A stretch of DNA of 64,000 nucleotides from Leucobacter luti (GCF_004217175.1 NZ_SHKI01000003.1:66215-130214); one strand, 5' to 3'; shown: positions 52,709 through 62,461, numbered from the stretch's first letter. Made by a program: numbers and translations. The notes: generated by a model from the letters alone, not told the origin.

Positions 52709-54805
52709 ATGCCCCACACCCCTGTGCGCACGCATTCGACCGCCGCCACGAGCATCGCCATCGTGGGACTCGGACCGCGGGGCACCTCGCTCATCGAGCG
52801 CCTCGGCGCCCACCTCGACGCGGCCGCCGCGCGGGGCGACGCACGCGCGGACGCCCCGCTCGATCTGCACCTGATCGACGATGCGCAGGCGGGCGCCGGG
52901 CGGATCTGGCGCACCGACCAAACGCGCGAGCTGTGCATGAACACGCTCGCCGACGCGGTCACGCTCTTCACCGAGCCCGGCAGCACGGTCACAGGGCCGA
53001 TCCGCCAGGGACCGACGCTCTACGAGTGGGCACTGCTGGTGCGCGACGGCGCGAGCGCCGCCGTCCCCGCGGCGCACGCGGCCGCGTTCTCGGCGCACCC
53101 AACGCGGCAGGGGCTCGCCGCGGACTACCGCGCCGAGCTCGCCGAGCTTCGCCCCGAGTCTCACCCGAGCCGGGCGCTCTACGGCGAGTACCTGGTCTGG
53201 TGCTTCGACCGCGCCATCGCCGCGCTCCCCGCGAGCGTGCGCGTGGTGCACCACCGCGCCCGCGCCGAGCGTATCGCCCGAGTCGATGGCCGCGAGCGCC
53301 TCACCCTCGACACCGGCGCAACCGTGGCCGCCGACGCCGCCATTCTCGCCACCGGCTGGCTGCCGCGCACGAGCACCCCGGCGGAGCGGGCGATCGAGGC
53401 GAAGCTTGCGGATCACCCCGGCCTCACCTGGGTGCGACAGGGCAGCCCCGTCGATCAGGACCTCAGCGGGGTCCCCGCGGGCGAGCCGGTGATCGTGCGC
53501 GGGCTCGGCATGGGATTCTTCGACACGATGGCGCTGCTCACCATCGGCCGCGGCGGCGTCTTCACCCCGGATCCGGCTGCGCCGGGCGGACTGCGCTACG
53601 CGCCGTCGGGTCACGAGCCGATTATCCACGTGACCTCGCACCGCGGCGTCCCCTTCCGCGCAAAGTCGCTGTATCGCTCGCTCCCGCCGCGGGCGGCGCA
53701 GACGCTGCTGCGGGAAGTCGAGTGGGACTCGATCCCCCGCCCCATCAACTTCGACCAGCTCCTGTGGCCGCGCATCGTGGGCGACGGCTTCATCGCGCAC
53801 GCCACCGCGCTGCGCGAGATCCGCCCGGAGGCACTTGGAACCGACGCTGCGCGCGCCGACGCTGCGCTCGGTGCCATCGCCGACGCGGTCCGCACCGCGA
53901 TCGCCCCGATTCTCGCCGGCGCAGCGTCGGCCGCCCCCACCGCGACCGTCGACGCCGTGGCCGCCGCCGTCGCACCGCACATCCCCAGCCCGGCCGACCG
54001 CTTCGATCTTGCCGGGGAGCTCACCCCGGTCGACGTCGCCTTCAGCGGCCCGGCAGCGTTTGACGCCTGGGTCGCCGAGCGCGTCGCCGCCGACCTGCGC
54101 GCGGCCGAGCAGGGCCGGGCCAACGCGCTCAAGGCCGGGCTCTGGTCGATCAGCTCGGCGCGGGCAGTCTCGAGCCGGATCGGAACGCTCGGCGGATTCG
54201 ACGCGGAGTCGCGCCGCGGGGGCTACGCGCTCCTCCTCGCCGTTGGCGGGATGGTCGGCTCGGGTCCGCCCGCGTTCCGCAGCAGCCAGCTCCTCGCGCT
54301 CGCGAGCGCGGGGATCGTGCACTTCATCGGGCCGGAAGCCGCGCTCACCGTCGACGATCGCGGGTTCGTCGCGAGCTCGCCGCTCGTCGCGGGATCCGAG
54401 GTGGTCGCCCCCGCGCTCATCGACGCCTGGATGCACTTCCACCGCCTCGCCGAGACCGCCGATCCGCTGAGCCACAGCCTCGTCGAGGCCGGGCGCGCAC
54501 GGCCGTTCACGGTCGCGGCTCGGGCGAGCGGGCCGGCTGCCGGCACGCGCCTCACGACCGGCGGCATCGACATCGACGGGCCCACCGGCCGTCTCCGCGG
54601 CGCCGACGGCACGGTGGACGCCGCGGTGCACGCCTCGGGCATCCCCGTCGACGAGACGCTGCACGACACGGTCATCAGCCCGATGCCCGGCACCGATCCG
54701 TTCATGCTGCGCGAGACCGACCGCGTCGCGCTGAGCACCCTCGAGGCCGCCCTCGCGGCGACCGCGGCACCCACACTCACCAGCACAGGAGCCACGCATG
54801 ACTGA
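52709..54805 (+). CDS. FAD/NAD(P)-binding protein
   Basis: A 698-residue protein with the nucleotide-binding start SIAIVGLGPRGTSLIERLGA (Rossmann GxGxxG/T), then RIWRTDQTRELCMNTLADAVTLF and a second glycine-rich segment GLGMGFFDTMALLTIGRGG. It matches the FAD-NAD(P)-binding PF13454 group, which includes flavin monooxygenase-like enzymes. It is divergent from the ABC operon and probably oxidises the imported compound. ATG 52709. Confidence 0.82.
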   Translation: MPHTPVRTHSTAATSIAIVGLGPRGTSLIERLGAHLDAAAARGDARADAPLDLHLIDDAQAGAGRIWRTDQTRELCMNTLADAVTLFTEPGSTVTGPIRQGPTLYEWALLVRDGASAAVPAAHAAAFSAHPTRQGLAADYRAELAELRPESHPSRALYGEYLVWCFDRAIAALPASVRVVHHRARAERIARVDGRERLTLDTGATVAADAAILATGWLPRTSTPAERAIEAKLADHPGLTWVRQGSPVDQDLSGVPAGEPVIVRGLGMGFFDTMALLTIGRGGVFTPDPAAPGGLRYAPSGHEPIIHVTSHRGVPFRAKSLYRSLPPRAAQTLLREVEWDSIPRPINFDQLLWPRIVGDGFIAHATALREIRPEALGTDAARADAALGAIADAVRTAIAPILAGAASAAPTATVDAVAAAVAPHIPSPADRFDLAGELTPVDVAFSGPAAFDAWVAERVAADLRAAEQGRANALKAGLWSISSARAVSSRIGTLGGFDAESRRGGYALLLAVGGMVGSGPPAFRSSQLLALASAGIVHFIGPEAALTVDDRGFVASSPLVAGSEVVAPALIDAWMHFHRLAETADPLSHSLVEAGRARPFTVAARASGPAAGTRLTTGGIDIDGPTGRLRGADGTVDAAVHASGIPVDETLHDTVISPMPGTDPFMLRETDRVALSTLEAALAATAAPTLTSTGATHD

Positions 54806-55538
54806 CCACACCCCCGTAGCACTCGTCACCGGCGCGACCGGCGGGATGGGGTCTGAGATCGTGCGCGAGCTCGCGCGCACCCACCGCGTGATCGCAGTGG
54901 GCCGCGACGCGGAGCGCCTCGCCGCCGTGGCCGCGCAGGCCACCGCCGCGACCGGCGGCGAATCGGCGGGCGGCGCCGGGTCGGCGGGCGTCGAGACCTG
55001 GGAGCTTGAGCTCACCGACGCGGCGGCCCTCGCGGCGCGCGTGGCGCAGCTCGACCGGCTCGACCTGCTCGTGCAGGCCGCGGCGATCGCCCAGCCGTTC
55101 AGCGTGGAGTCCGCGCGCCCCGCTGACTGGGAGCGGCACTTCGCGGTGAATGTCACCGCCCCGGCCGAGCTGACTCGCCTCGCGCTGCCGCTGCTGCGCG
55201 CCGCTGCCGGCACGATCGTGTTCATCGGCTCGGGCGCCGGCACCCGACCCGTGCCCGGCAACGTCGTGTATTCAGCGAGCAAGCACGCGCTGCGCGGGCT
55301 CGCGGATGCGCTGCGCATCGAGGAGGAGCCGCACCGCATCCGCGTCGTCACGCTGGCCCCCGGCCAGACCGACACCGCAATGCTCCGCAGCTCGGTCCCC
55401 GCCGCCGACTACGACGCGGCCCGCTACATCAGGCCGGAGTCGGTCGCCGGCGCGCTCCGCTTCGTGGTTGACGCCCCGGCCGACGTGCAGATCACCGACA
55501 TCGCGGTACGCCCCCGGCAGGAGATCGCCCGGCTGTAG
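54798..55538 (+). CDS. SDR-family NAD(P)-dependent oxidoreductase
   Basis: A 246-residue short-chain dehydrogenase with cofactor loop TGATGGMGSEI, the catalytic Ser region (VFIGSGAGTRP) and the YSASKHAL Tyr-xxx-Lys. The Asn of the NAG motif is replaced (VQAAAIAQPF). It overlaps the upstream flavoprotein by 8 bases. Confidence 0.93.
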   Translation: MTDHTPVALVTGATGGMGSEIVRELARTHRVIAVGRDAERLAAVAAQATAATGGESAGGAGSAGVETWELELTDAAALAARVAQLDRLDLLVQAAAIAQPFSVESARPADWERHFAVNVTAPAELTRLALPLLRAAAGTIVFIGSGAGTRPVPGNVVYSASKHALRGLADALRIEEEPHRIRVVTLAPGQTDTAMLRSSVPAADYDAARYIRPESVAGALRFVVDAPADVQITDIAVRPRQEIARL

Positions 55539-55539
55539 C

Positions 55540-55568
55540 GCCGGCACCCGCCGCGGGCGGGTGCCGGC
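55540..55568. terminator. Bidirectional hairpin between convergent genes
   Basis: A perfect 13-bp stem (55540-55552 with 55556-55568) and 3-base loop directly follow the SDR stop and face the surface-protein gene. Confidence 0.87.
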
Positions 55569-55578
55569 TGGACCGAGC

Positions 55579-57543
55579 CTAGCGCGCGGTGGTTCGGCGG
55601 CGCAGCACGATCACGGCCCCGAAACCGAGCAGCACGAGCCCGGCACCGAGCAGCCAGAGCGGATCCGCCGCGCCCGTCTGCGCAAGCTGGGCGCTTCCGG
55701 CGCCGGCCTGCGTCTGCGCCGGAGCATCCGCTGAGCCGCTCGTTCCGGGCTGCGCGTCGTCCGTCGCGCCCGGGGCCGTGGTATCCGGGTTCGTGGTGTC
55801 CGGGCCGGTCGTGTCCGGGTTCGACGTGTCCGGGTTTGACGTACCCGGCGGGGTCACCGGCGGGGCTACGGGCGGCGTCACCGGTGGCGTCACAGCCGCG
55901 TTCGCGGTCACGGTCAGCGGGAATTCGCGGGTGTCAGAGCCGAACACGTCGGTCACGGTCACAGTGAGTACGTAATCGCCCTCGGCCTCTGGGGTGCCCG
56001 AGAGCACACCGGTTGCCGGGTCGAGCGCGAGCCCGACGGGAAGCCCGGGGGTCGTCCGCGTCATGCCGTCAACAGACCACTGCAGATCCGCCTGACCACT
56101 CGCCGTGATCGCCGTGTCCTCGTACGCCTCGCCGACGACGCCCGCGGGAAGCGGGGTGTCCAGCGTAATCGCCGGGGCGGGGGTAACGATTCGTGCCGCA
56201 GCGCTCTCTCCAGATGCGCCCCAGAACGCATCCGACCAGCGCACGCGATAGCTCTGCGCGAGAGTCTCCGCGTTCACCGCGACCGCGAGTTCGTCGCCGG
56301 TCGCGCCGGGTACGTCCGCCCACTCGACACCGTCGTCGGAGCTTTGCCACTGCAGAGCTCCGCCGCCGCGCGGCTTGATTCCGGTTACCGCGGTGGTGAA
56401 GACCGCTTCGCCCTCCAACGCAGTGATCGCGACGTCCGCCGGATCAGTCACGCCCGGCGCGTACACGATCGACACTGTGCTGCCTTTGACGCCGTTCGAC
56501 CAGCCGGCGTTCGCGGACAAGAGGTCTCCAGTGGCAGGGTTCGAGGACAGCGAGAATGGAGCGGTCGGAGTCGCACGGTAGCTCTCGGAGCGCGCTCCGG
56601 TATCGAAGTTCGCCGACATGATCATGTCCCAGTACGGCACGTTGCCGTACGCCCGATTGTGTTCGTCCGATCCAACGATCATCGCCATCGGGTTTCCCAC
56701 GGGCGCCGAAGCGAGCAAGACACCGCTCGCGGGATCGAGCACGCCGAGCCGTGATCCCGTCGAGTCAGACACGTACAGGCGGGAGGGGTCAGTGTCGTAG
56801 CTCAGATCGCCCACGCTCGTAAAGTTCGGCAGAGCGATCGCGCGCTGAATAGTGAGGTCGTCCGCACCGACGACCTGGATCACTTTCTCCCCACCGACCA
56901 GCAGTTCGGCTCCGTCGGCGGCGAACGTGAGTCCGTGGTAGTTCGTGCCCGGCACCTGCCCCTTGGCGAGCACCGTCCCGTCTGCCGGATCGAGTCTCGC
57001 GAGCTGCCCGTCGAGGCCGAGTGCGTAGAGGCGCTCACCGTCCGCCGAGACGGCGAGCCGCTGGGGGTAGCGGACACTCGATGCGAAGCTCCTCGCGAGG
57101 GAGCGGGTGGCAAGATCGACCACCGCGATCTGCCCGTCGCTCAGCACGAGATAGGCGGCGGCTCCGTCGGGTGACAGTTCGATGAACCTGCCACCCTCGG
57201 CCGGCAAGGCGATGCTGCCGGTGACGGTTTCCGCGGCCAGGTCGAGAAAATGCAGCGTGCTGTCGGTTCGCGTCGTTACCAGGCCGGTCGCGCCGTCGAG
57301 CGGCGCAACAAAGTCGCTGGGCTGCACGTCCGCACCGATGAAGACCTCGGTCTGCACCTTCGCGGTGAACGCGGTGGCGCTCCGTGAGTCAACCGGACGC
57401 TGCTCAGCGTTCGCCAGCGCCGGTGAGCCGAGCATGGGCACGATCGCAAGCGCGAGCGCCGTGCCGATTCCAAGAATCCGGCCGTTCTTGGGGGCGCGAG
57501 AGCGGCGGCGAACGGTGTGAGTGGGGGGAGCTTCGACTGTCAA
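55579..57543 (-). CDS. LAxTG-anchored surface protein with beta-propeller and Ig-like domain
   Basis: A 654-residue cell-wall protein: signal peptide (hydrophobic LGIGTALALAIVPMLGS, cleaved near LANA), a YVTN/NHL-like beta-propeller (about 75-330; repeats such as FIELSPDGAAAYLVLSDGQI and RLAVSADGERLYALGLDGQ), a linker domain (about 350-450), a putative Ig domain (GVVGEAYEDTAITASGQADL), a Thr/Pro-rich stretch with VTPP and NPDT repeats, then LAQTG, a membrane helix and RRRTTAR. TTG 57543 is chosen because AAGGAAA sits directly upstream and it places the signal peptide correctly; no ATG fits. Confidence 0.85.
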   Translation of the reverse strand: MTVEAPPTHTVRRRSRAPKNGRILGIGTALALAIVPMLGSPALANAEQRPVDSRSATAFTAKVQTEVFIGADVQPSDFVAPLDGATGLVTTRTDSTLHFLDLAAETVTGSIALPAEGGRFIELSPDGAAAYLVLSDGQIAVVDLATRSLARSFASSVRYPQRLAVSADGERLYALGLDGQLARLDPADGTVLAKGQVPGTNYHGLTFAADGAELLVGGEKVIQVVGADDLTIQRAIALPNFTSVGDLSYDTDPSRLYVSDSTGSRLGVLDPASGVLLASAPVGNPMAMIVGSDEHNRAYGNVPYWDMIMSANFDTGARSESYRATPTAPFSLSSNPATGDLLSANAGWSNGVKGSTVSIVYAPGVTDPADVAITALEGEAVFTTAVTGIKPRGGGALQWQSSDDGVEWADVPGATGDELAVAVNAETLAQSYRVRWSDAFWGASGESAAARIVTPAPAITLDTPLPAGVVGEAYEDTAITASGQADLQWSVDGMTRTTPGLPVGLALDPATGVLSGTPEAEGDYVLTVTVTDVFGSDTREFPLTVTANAAVTPPVTPPVAPPVTPPGTSNPDTSNPDTTGPDTTNPDTTAPGATDDAQPGTSGSADAPAQTQAGAGSAQLAQTGAADPLWLLGAGLVLLGFGAVIVLRRRTTAR

Positions 57544-57866
57544 GATTTCCTTACTCGCGGTGCGCCGAGAGGTCGACCGAGGTCGCCCCCTAGACGCGGC
57601 GGACTGCACGGCCTCGGAGACGCGGCGGCGGCGGCGCTTCGTGCGCCCGCTCAACACTCCGCGTATGAGACCGAGGCTAGCCGCGCGTACCAGCCCCCGG
57701 CGGGCGGTCCGGAAGTAGCCGTGCTCGGGCCTGTCCGGTGCAGTGGAGGCGGGCGACAGGCTGCGTGCACCGAGTGAACCGACACCCGTGCACGGTGGTG
57801 GTGTGTACGTGCACAAGCGCGGATGCCGCGACGCCCGCCGATCCCCGGCCAGCGCCGCTCCGCGCC
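57544..57866. other. Gene-free interval upstream of the surface protein
   Basis: No credible gene on either strand. On the minus strand it supplies the surface-protein ribosome site. GTGCAC occurs at about 57787 and 57810 in an alternating TG/GT-rich stretch. I found no convincing promoter. Confidence 0.5.
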
Positions 57867-59315
57867 CTACCGCGGCTCGACGGCGGGCGTCGCCGCCGCG
57901 GACCCGGTTTCACTCCCGCCGTCCGCTGCGTTCCCGCCCCGCGCCGCACGCACGCGCACGAGCACGAGGTACACGGCCGCGGTCACCACGAAGCCGACCA
58001 GCCAGGCGATGTCGATGTTGCGCAGCGGCGCCGCCATCGGACCAGTGAACAGCGGGGTGATCATGAACGGCACCTGCGCCGCGAAGCCGATGGCGTAGCT
58101 CCACAGGCCCACCGCGTTCCAGCGACCGTACTCCCCGCCCTCCCGATTGAAGAGTTCCCCGATCGCGTAGTCGCCCTTCTTCACGATGAAGTAGTCGGCC
58201 AGGTTGATCGCCGACCACGGGATCAGCACGTACAGCAGGAGCGACAGGAAGCTCTCGAACATCGTCATGAAGTCGCCCTGCCCGAGCAGCGCGATGAGTG
58301 TCGCACCAACGCCGCTCACGATCGTGGTCACCACGCGGGTGCGGGAGGTGATGATCACGTTGCGGAACGTTGACTGGATCCCGGTCAGCGCGTTCATCAC
58401 CGCCGAGTAGAGCTCGACCCCGTTGATGAGGGCGGAGCTCACCGCAAAGATGATGAGCACGACGAGTCCGATCGTGCCGAGGTGCTCGCCGAGCGCGGCG
58501 AGCGGATTTTCCGGGCTCGCGGCACCGAGCAGCACGCCGAGCGTCATGACGAACACCGAGCTCAGCACGAGCCCCAGGTAGGTGCTCCAGAACGCGGCCT
58601 TGGGTCCCGTCGTCTTCGGCAGGTACCTGGTGTAGTCGGAGACGTACGGGGCGTAGGCGAGCTGCCACACGATCCCGATCGCGAGCATCGCGAAGAAGCC
58701 CTCGAAGGTGAACTCGGCGTCGGCGCGCAGGCCGGAAACCTCGGGCTGCAACCACAGCAGCACCATCGACACCGTCACGGCGAGCGCGATCACGATCGAG
58801 AGGTAGACCATGGTCTTGCGCAGCAGGTCGTAGCCGAAGACGCAGAGCACGATCCCGATCACCGCGAAACCGAGGATCGCTAGCGAGCCGTTGAAATCGG
58901 GGAACACCGCCAGCAGCGCATCGCGCGCCACGATCAGGATGCTCGCAAAGAAGCCGATGAACATGATGAAGGCGATCAGCGCGAACAGGCTGCCGCCCAT
59001 GTATCCGAACTGAGCGCGCGCCTGCAGCATCTGCGGGATCCCGAGGTGCGGCCCCTGCGAGGCGTGGAGGGCCGATCCGAACGCCCCCAGCACGTTGCCG
59101 AGTAGGATCGCGGCGATGCTCCAGCCGATCGGGAGGCCGTACGCACCGCTCGCGACTGCGCCGGTTACGACGGTGAGCGGCATCATGTTGAGCCCCACCC
59201 AGATCGCGAACAGCGACCAGCTGGTGCCGGTGCGCTGGTCCTCGGGGATCGGGAGGATGTGCTGTTGCTCGAATCGCACGAATGACTTCGTGACGACGGG
59301 TGGTTCCTGGGTCAT
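57867..59315 (-). CDS. NCS1-family nucleobase:cation symporter (copy B)
   Basis: A 482-residue permease with about 12 membrane segments. Family marks are the N-terminal HILPIPEDQR, SWSLFAIWVGLNMMPLTVVTG, and SQGPHLGIPQMLQARAQFGYM. NCS1 proteins import cytosine, allantoin, hydantoins, uracil or vitamins with Na+ or H+. It is strongly similar throughout to the permease at 61019-62461, so the two are tandem paralogues separated by the amidohydrolase. ATG 59315. Confidence 0.92.
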   Translation of the reverse strand: MTQEPPVVTKSFVRFEQQHILPIPEDQRTGTSWSLFAIWVGLNMMPLTVVTGAVASGAYGLPIGWSIAAILLGNVLGAFGSALHASQGPHLGIPQMLQARAQFGYMGGSLFALIAFIMFIGFFASILIVARDALLAVFPDFNGSLAILGFAVIGIVLCVFGYDLLRKTMVYLSIVIALAVTVSMVLLWLQPEVSGLRADAEFTFEGFFAMLAIGIVWQLAYAPYVSDYTRYLPKTTGPKAAFWSTYLGLVLSSVFVMTLGVLLGAASPENPLAALGEHLGTIGLVVLIIFAVSSALINGVELYSAVMNALTGIQSTFRNVIITSRTRVVTTIVSGVGATLIALLGQGDFMTMFESFLSLLLYVLIPWSAINLADYFIVKKGDYAIGELFNREGGEYGRWNAVGLWSYAIGFAAQVPFMITPLFTGPMAAPLRNIDIAWLVGFVVTAAVYLVLVRVRAARGGNAADGGSETGSAAATPAVEPR

Positions 59316-59336
59316 GATTCTCCTCGTTCGGTGGGC

Positions 59337-59355
59337 GCCCCGGCGGGACCGGGGC
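59337..59355 (-). terminator. Small hairpin between amidohydrolase and permease B
   Basis: GCCCCGG and CCGGGGC (59337-59343 and 59349-59355) surround a 5-base loop just after the amidohydrolase gene. Too short to be sure of a role. Confidence 0.45.
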
Positions 59356-59363
59356 AGAGTGCC

Positions 59364-61022
59364 TCAGCGCCCCGGCGGGGCCGGGCGAGCGTCGGCGGCG
59401 TAGACGGTGGCCCCGCCGAGCAGGGTGCGTGCAACGCGCACTCCGTCGAACGCCTCGGGCGCGCCGATCGGGCCGGTGAGCAGTACGAGGTCAGCGAGCG
59501 CGCCGGCCGCGATTCTGCCCGCGTGCGCGGCGGTGCCCGAGATCTCGGCCGCTCCGAGCGTGTAGGCCCGGATCGCGGTCTCGGGATCGAGCCGCTCGGC
59601 GGGGAGCGCGGGGACGCGGGCCGCCGCGTTTCGGGCGTGCAGGTCGCCCGCGGGTGCCGTGCGCGTGCACGCGGTGTGCAGGCCCCAGAGGGGGTCCGGG
59701 CTCGTCACCGGCCAGTCGCTGCCCATCGCCAGGTGCGCCCCGGCGCGGTGGAGCGAGCCGAACGGGAAGTGCTGCGTGGCGCGGCCGGGGCCGAGCAGCG
59801 GGAGCTTGCGCTCGACGATCTCCTGGTCGTTGCGCGCCCAGAGCGGCTGCAGGTTGGCGGTGACCCCCAGCTCCGCGAAGCGCAACACGTCGGCCGGATC
59901 AACGAGGTCGAGGTGCGCGATCTGGTGCCGCGCCCCCGCGCCGTTGCGCGCCCGCGCCGCGGCGACCGCGTCGAGGCACTCGCGCACGGCGCGATCTCCG
60001 ACGCCGTGAAAATGGACGCTCAGCCCGGCGGCGTCGATGCCGGTGACGATCTCCGCGAGGTCTGACGGCGCGATCACTGAGTCACCGCGCGCCTCGGGCG
60101 AGACGCCCGTGTACGGTTCGATCAGGGCGGCGGTGCAGTTCTCGCAGATCCCGTCCTGCATGATCTTGACGCTCGACACCGCGACGCCGGCGGACCGCGC
60201 AGCCGCGACCCGCGCGAGGATCTCGGGCAGGTACTCGGGCCCCGCCGCCGGGGGCCACCACAACGAGCCGGTGACTCGGGCCGTGAGAGCACCGGACGCG
60301 ATGGTGTCGCGGTAGCTCGGCAGGCTGTCCGGCAGCGTCAGGTACTCGCCGAGGATCGCGTCGTGCCAGCTGGTGATGCCGAGCGAGAACAGGAGTTCTT
60401 GGGCCGCGAGCAGCGCGCGGCGCATATCGGCGGCCGCCCTGGGCGGGGCGAGCCGCGTCACGAGTTCGCCGGCGGAGTCGAGCAGCATCCCCGTGGCACG
60501 GCCAGCCGCGTCGCGCACGATCCGTCCCGCCGGTGGGTCGGGGGTCGCGTCGGTGAGGCCCGCGAGTTCGAGCGCCGCGGTGTTCACCCACACGCCGTGC
60601 GCGTCGTGGCTGGTGAGCACGGCCGGGCGGTCCGGCACGAGCTCATCGAGCAGCTCTCGCGTGGGGAGTCCGCCGGGAAATACGTCCCCGAACCAGCCGC
60701 TCCCGACCACCCACGGTGTGGGCTCAGCCGCGGCCGCGCGGATGAGTCGCGCGTAGCCGGCAAGCGAGTGCTCAGTCTCCAGGTCGCAGCCGAGCAGCGC
60801 GAGGCCACCGGCGAGCGCGTGGATGTGCGCGTCGTGAAACCCCGGGAGCACCGCCGCGCCAGCGGCGTCGAGTCGCACCGTGAGCGGGCCGGCGAGGGCG
60901 CTGATCGTCGCGTCGCTCCCGACCACCGTGATCCGGTCGCCCGCGATTGCCACCGCGGTCGCCGCGCTCGGTGCCGGATCCCAGAGCTGCGCGCCCGTGA
61001 TGACGAGCTCGGGCGCGGTCAC
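59364..61022 (-). CDS. YtcJ-type amidohydrolase (amidohydrolase family 3)
   Basis: A 552-residue metal hydrolase. Metal ligands are visible in GFHDAHIHALAGG (HxH), the lysine region SSVKIMQDG, HFHGVGDRA, HLDLVDP and the catalytic Asp in AMGSDWPVTSPDP. Relatives include N-substituted formamide deformylase and exoenzyme-like amidases. It starts at GTG 61022, overlapping permease A by 4 bases, so it presumably acts on what the NCS1 permeases import, releasing an amine or amino acid for the aminotransferase. Confidence 0.9.
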   Translation of the reverse strand: MTAPELVITGAQLWDPAPSAATAVAIAGDRITVVGSDATISALAGPLTVRLDAAGAAVLPGFHDAHIHALAGGLALLGCDLETEHSLAGYARLIRAAAAEPTPWVVGSGWFGDVFPGGLPTRELLDELVPDRPAVLTSHDAHGVWVNTAALELAGLTDATPDPPAGRIVRDAAGRATGMLLDSAGELVTRLAPPRAAADMRRALLAAQELLFSLGITSWHDAILGEYLTLPDSLPSYRDTIASGALTARVTGSLWWPPAAGPEYLPEILARVAAARSAGVAVSSVKIMQDGICENCTAALIEPYTGVSPEARGDSVIAPSDLAEIVTGIDAAGLSVHFHGVGDRAVRECLDAVAAARARNGAGARHQIAHLDLVDPADVLRFAELGVTANLQPLWARNDQEIVERKLPLLGPGRATQHFPFGSLHRAGAHLAMGSDWPVTSPDPLWGLHTACTRTAPAGDLHARNAAARVPALPAERLDPETAIRAYTLGAAEISGTAAHAGRIAAGALADLVLLTGPIGAPEAFDGVRVARTLLGGATVYAADARPAPPGR

Positions 61023-62461
61023 CGCCGCACCTCGGCACGCGGTGCGGCGGCCGCCGTGGCGCTCCCCGCCACCGCTGCGCGCAGTTCGCGCCGCCGCCAC
61101 AGACCGTACACCAGGGCCGGCACAATGAAGCCGACGATCCAGGCGACGTCGACGTACCCGAGGGGAGCCGCGAGCGGTCCGGTGTACATGTTCGTGACCA
61201 TGAATGGCACCTGCACGAGCAGGCCGATCGCGTAGCTGATGAGACCGATCGCGTCCCAGCGACCGTACCGCCCGCCGTCACGGCGGAACATGTCCGCGAC
61301 CTCGTACTCCCCCTTCCGCAGCACGAAGTAGTCCACCAGGTTGATCGCCGACCACGGGATGAGCACGTAGAGCAGGATCGTGACGAAATCGCTGAAGATC
61401 ACGAGGAAGTTGTTCTGTCCGAGCAGTGCGGCGACCATCGCGAGCGCCCCGTAGACGACGGTCATCAGCACGCGCTTCGCGGTGTTGATGTCGATGCGCG
61501 CCGAGACGGTCTCAAGCACTGTGAGTGAGCACATGACCCCCGAGTAGATGTTTGAGGAGTTCATCACCGCCGTCGCGGTGCCGAGCGCAAACAGCACGAC
61601 CGGGCCGAACCCGCCCAGGAGGTTTCCGAGCGCCGACATCGCGTTCCCCTCGGTCGTGGTGAGCCCCACGATTCCGCCGAGCGCCATCACGAGGATCGTG
61701 CCGAGCACGAGTCCCAGGTAGGTGGCCCAGAACGCCGGCTTGGCGCCGCCCTCCCGCGGCATGTACCGCGAGTAGTCGGAGACGTACGGTGCGTACGCGA
61801 GCTGCCACGTCACCCCGATCGCGAGCATGCCGAAGAACCCGGCGGTGTTGTACCCGAGGCCCGGCTGCGCCTGGAACGTGGCGGGGTTCGCGATCGCGAT
61901 GATGATCGACACGATCATGAGCGCGCCAATCAGCACGGAGAACACCGCCATGCTGCGGCGCACGAGGTCGTACCCGAAGATCGCGATGGTGAGCGCCGCG
62001 ATCGCGCACGCGATGATCCACGCGAAGTCCGCGCTGCTGCCGAACGCCGCGGCGAAGCTCTGCGCGGCGACCACCAGGTTCGACGCGAAGAAGCCGAGGA
62101 ACATGATGAGCGCGATGAACGCCAGCAGGCTACCGCCGAAGAAGCCGAACTGCCCGCGCGCCTGCAGCATCTGGGGAATCCCCAGCCGTGGCCCCTGCGA
62201 AGCGTGCAGCGCCGCGCCGAACCCGCCGATCACGTTGCCCAGCACGATCGCGGTGATGGTCCAACCGAGCGACAGGCCGAACAGCGTGGGTCCCAACGCC
62301 CCGGTCACCACCGTGAGCGGGCCCATGTTGATGCCGAGCCAGACGAAGAAGAGTCCGCGCGTGGTGCCGTGCCGCTCGTCGTCGGGGATCGGCCGGATGT
62401 GCCGGCGCTCGAAGGTCATCACCTTCGTGGTCGAGGTTGAAAGTCGTGGATATTCACTCAT
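61019..62461 (-). CDS. NCS1-family nucleobase:cation symporter (copy A)
   Basis: A 480-residue permease, paralogue of the protein at 57867-59315 (HIRPIPDDERHGTTRGLFFV; SQGPRLGIPQMLQARGQFGFF). Twelve membrane segments are expected. The end overlaps the amidohydrolase start, so transport and hydrolysis are coupled. ATG 62461. Confidence 0.92.
   Translation of the reverse strand: MSEYPRLSTSTTKVMTFERRHIRPIPDDERHGTTRGLFFVWLGINMGPLTVVTGALGPTLFGLSLGWTITAIVLGNVIGGFGAALHASQGPRLGIPQMLQARGQFGFFGGSLLAFIALIMFLGFFASNLVVAAQSFAAAFGSSADFAWIIACAIAALTIAIFGYDLVRRSMAVFSVLIGALMIVSIIIAIANPATFQAQPGLGYNTAGFFGMLAIGVTWQLAYAPYVSDYSRYMPREGGAKPAFWATYLGLVLGTILVMALGGIVGLTTTEGNAMSALGNLLGGFGPVVLFALGTATAVMNSSNIYSGVMCSLTVLETVSARIDINTAKRVLMTVVYGALAMVAALLGQNNFLVIFSDFVTILLYVLIPWSAINLVDYFVLRKGEYEVADMFRRDGGRYGRWDAIGLISYAIGLLVQVPFMVTNMYTGPLAAPLGYVDVAWIVGFIVPALVYGLWRRRELRAAVAGSATAAAAPRAEVRR

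Noticed and set aside
52604..55375. 923-residue minus-strand open frame
   Set aside because: Antisense to the flavoprotein and SDR genes; no domain and Arg/Gly/Asp-rich.
57544..57816. N-terminal extension of the beta-propeller surface protein
   Set aside because: Arg-rich noise without signal peptide; the TTG at 57543 with its ribosome site places a proper signal peptide at the start.
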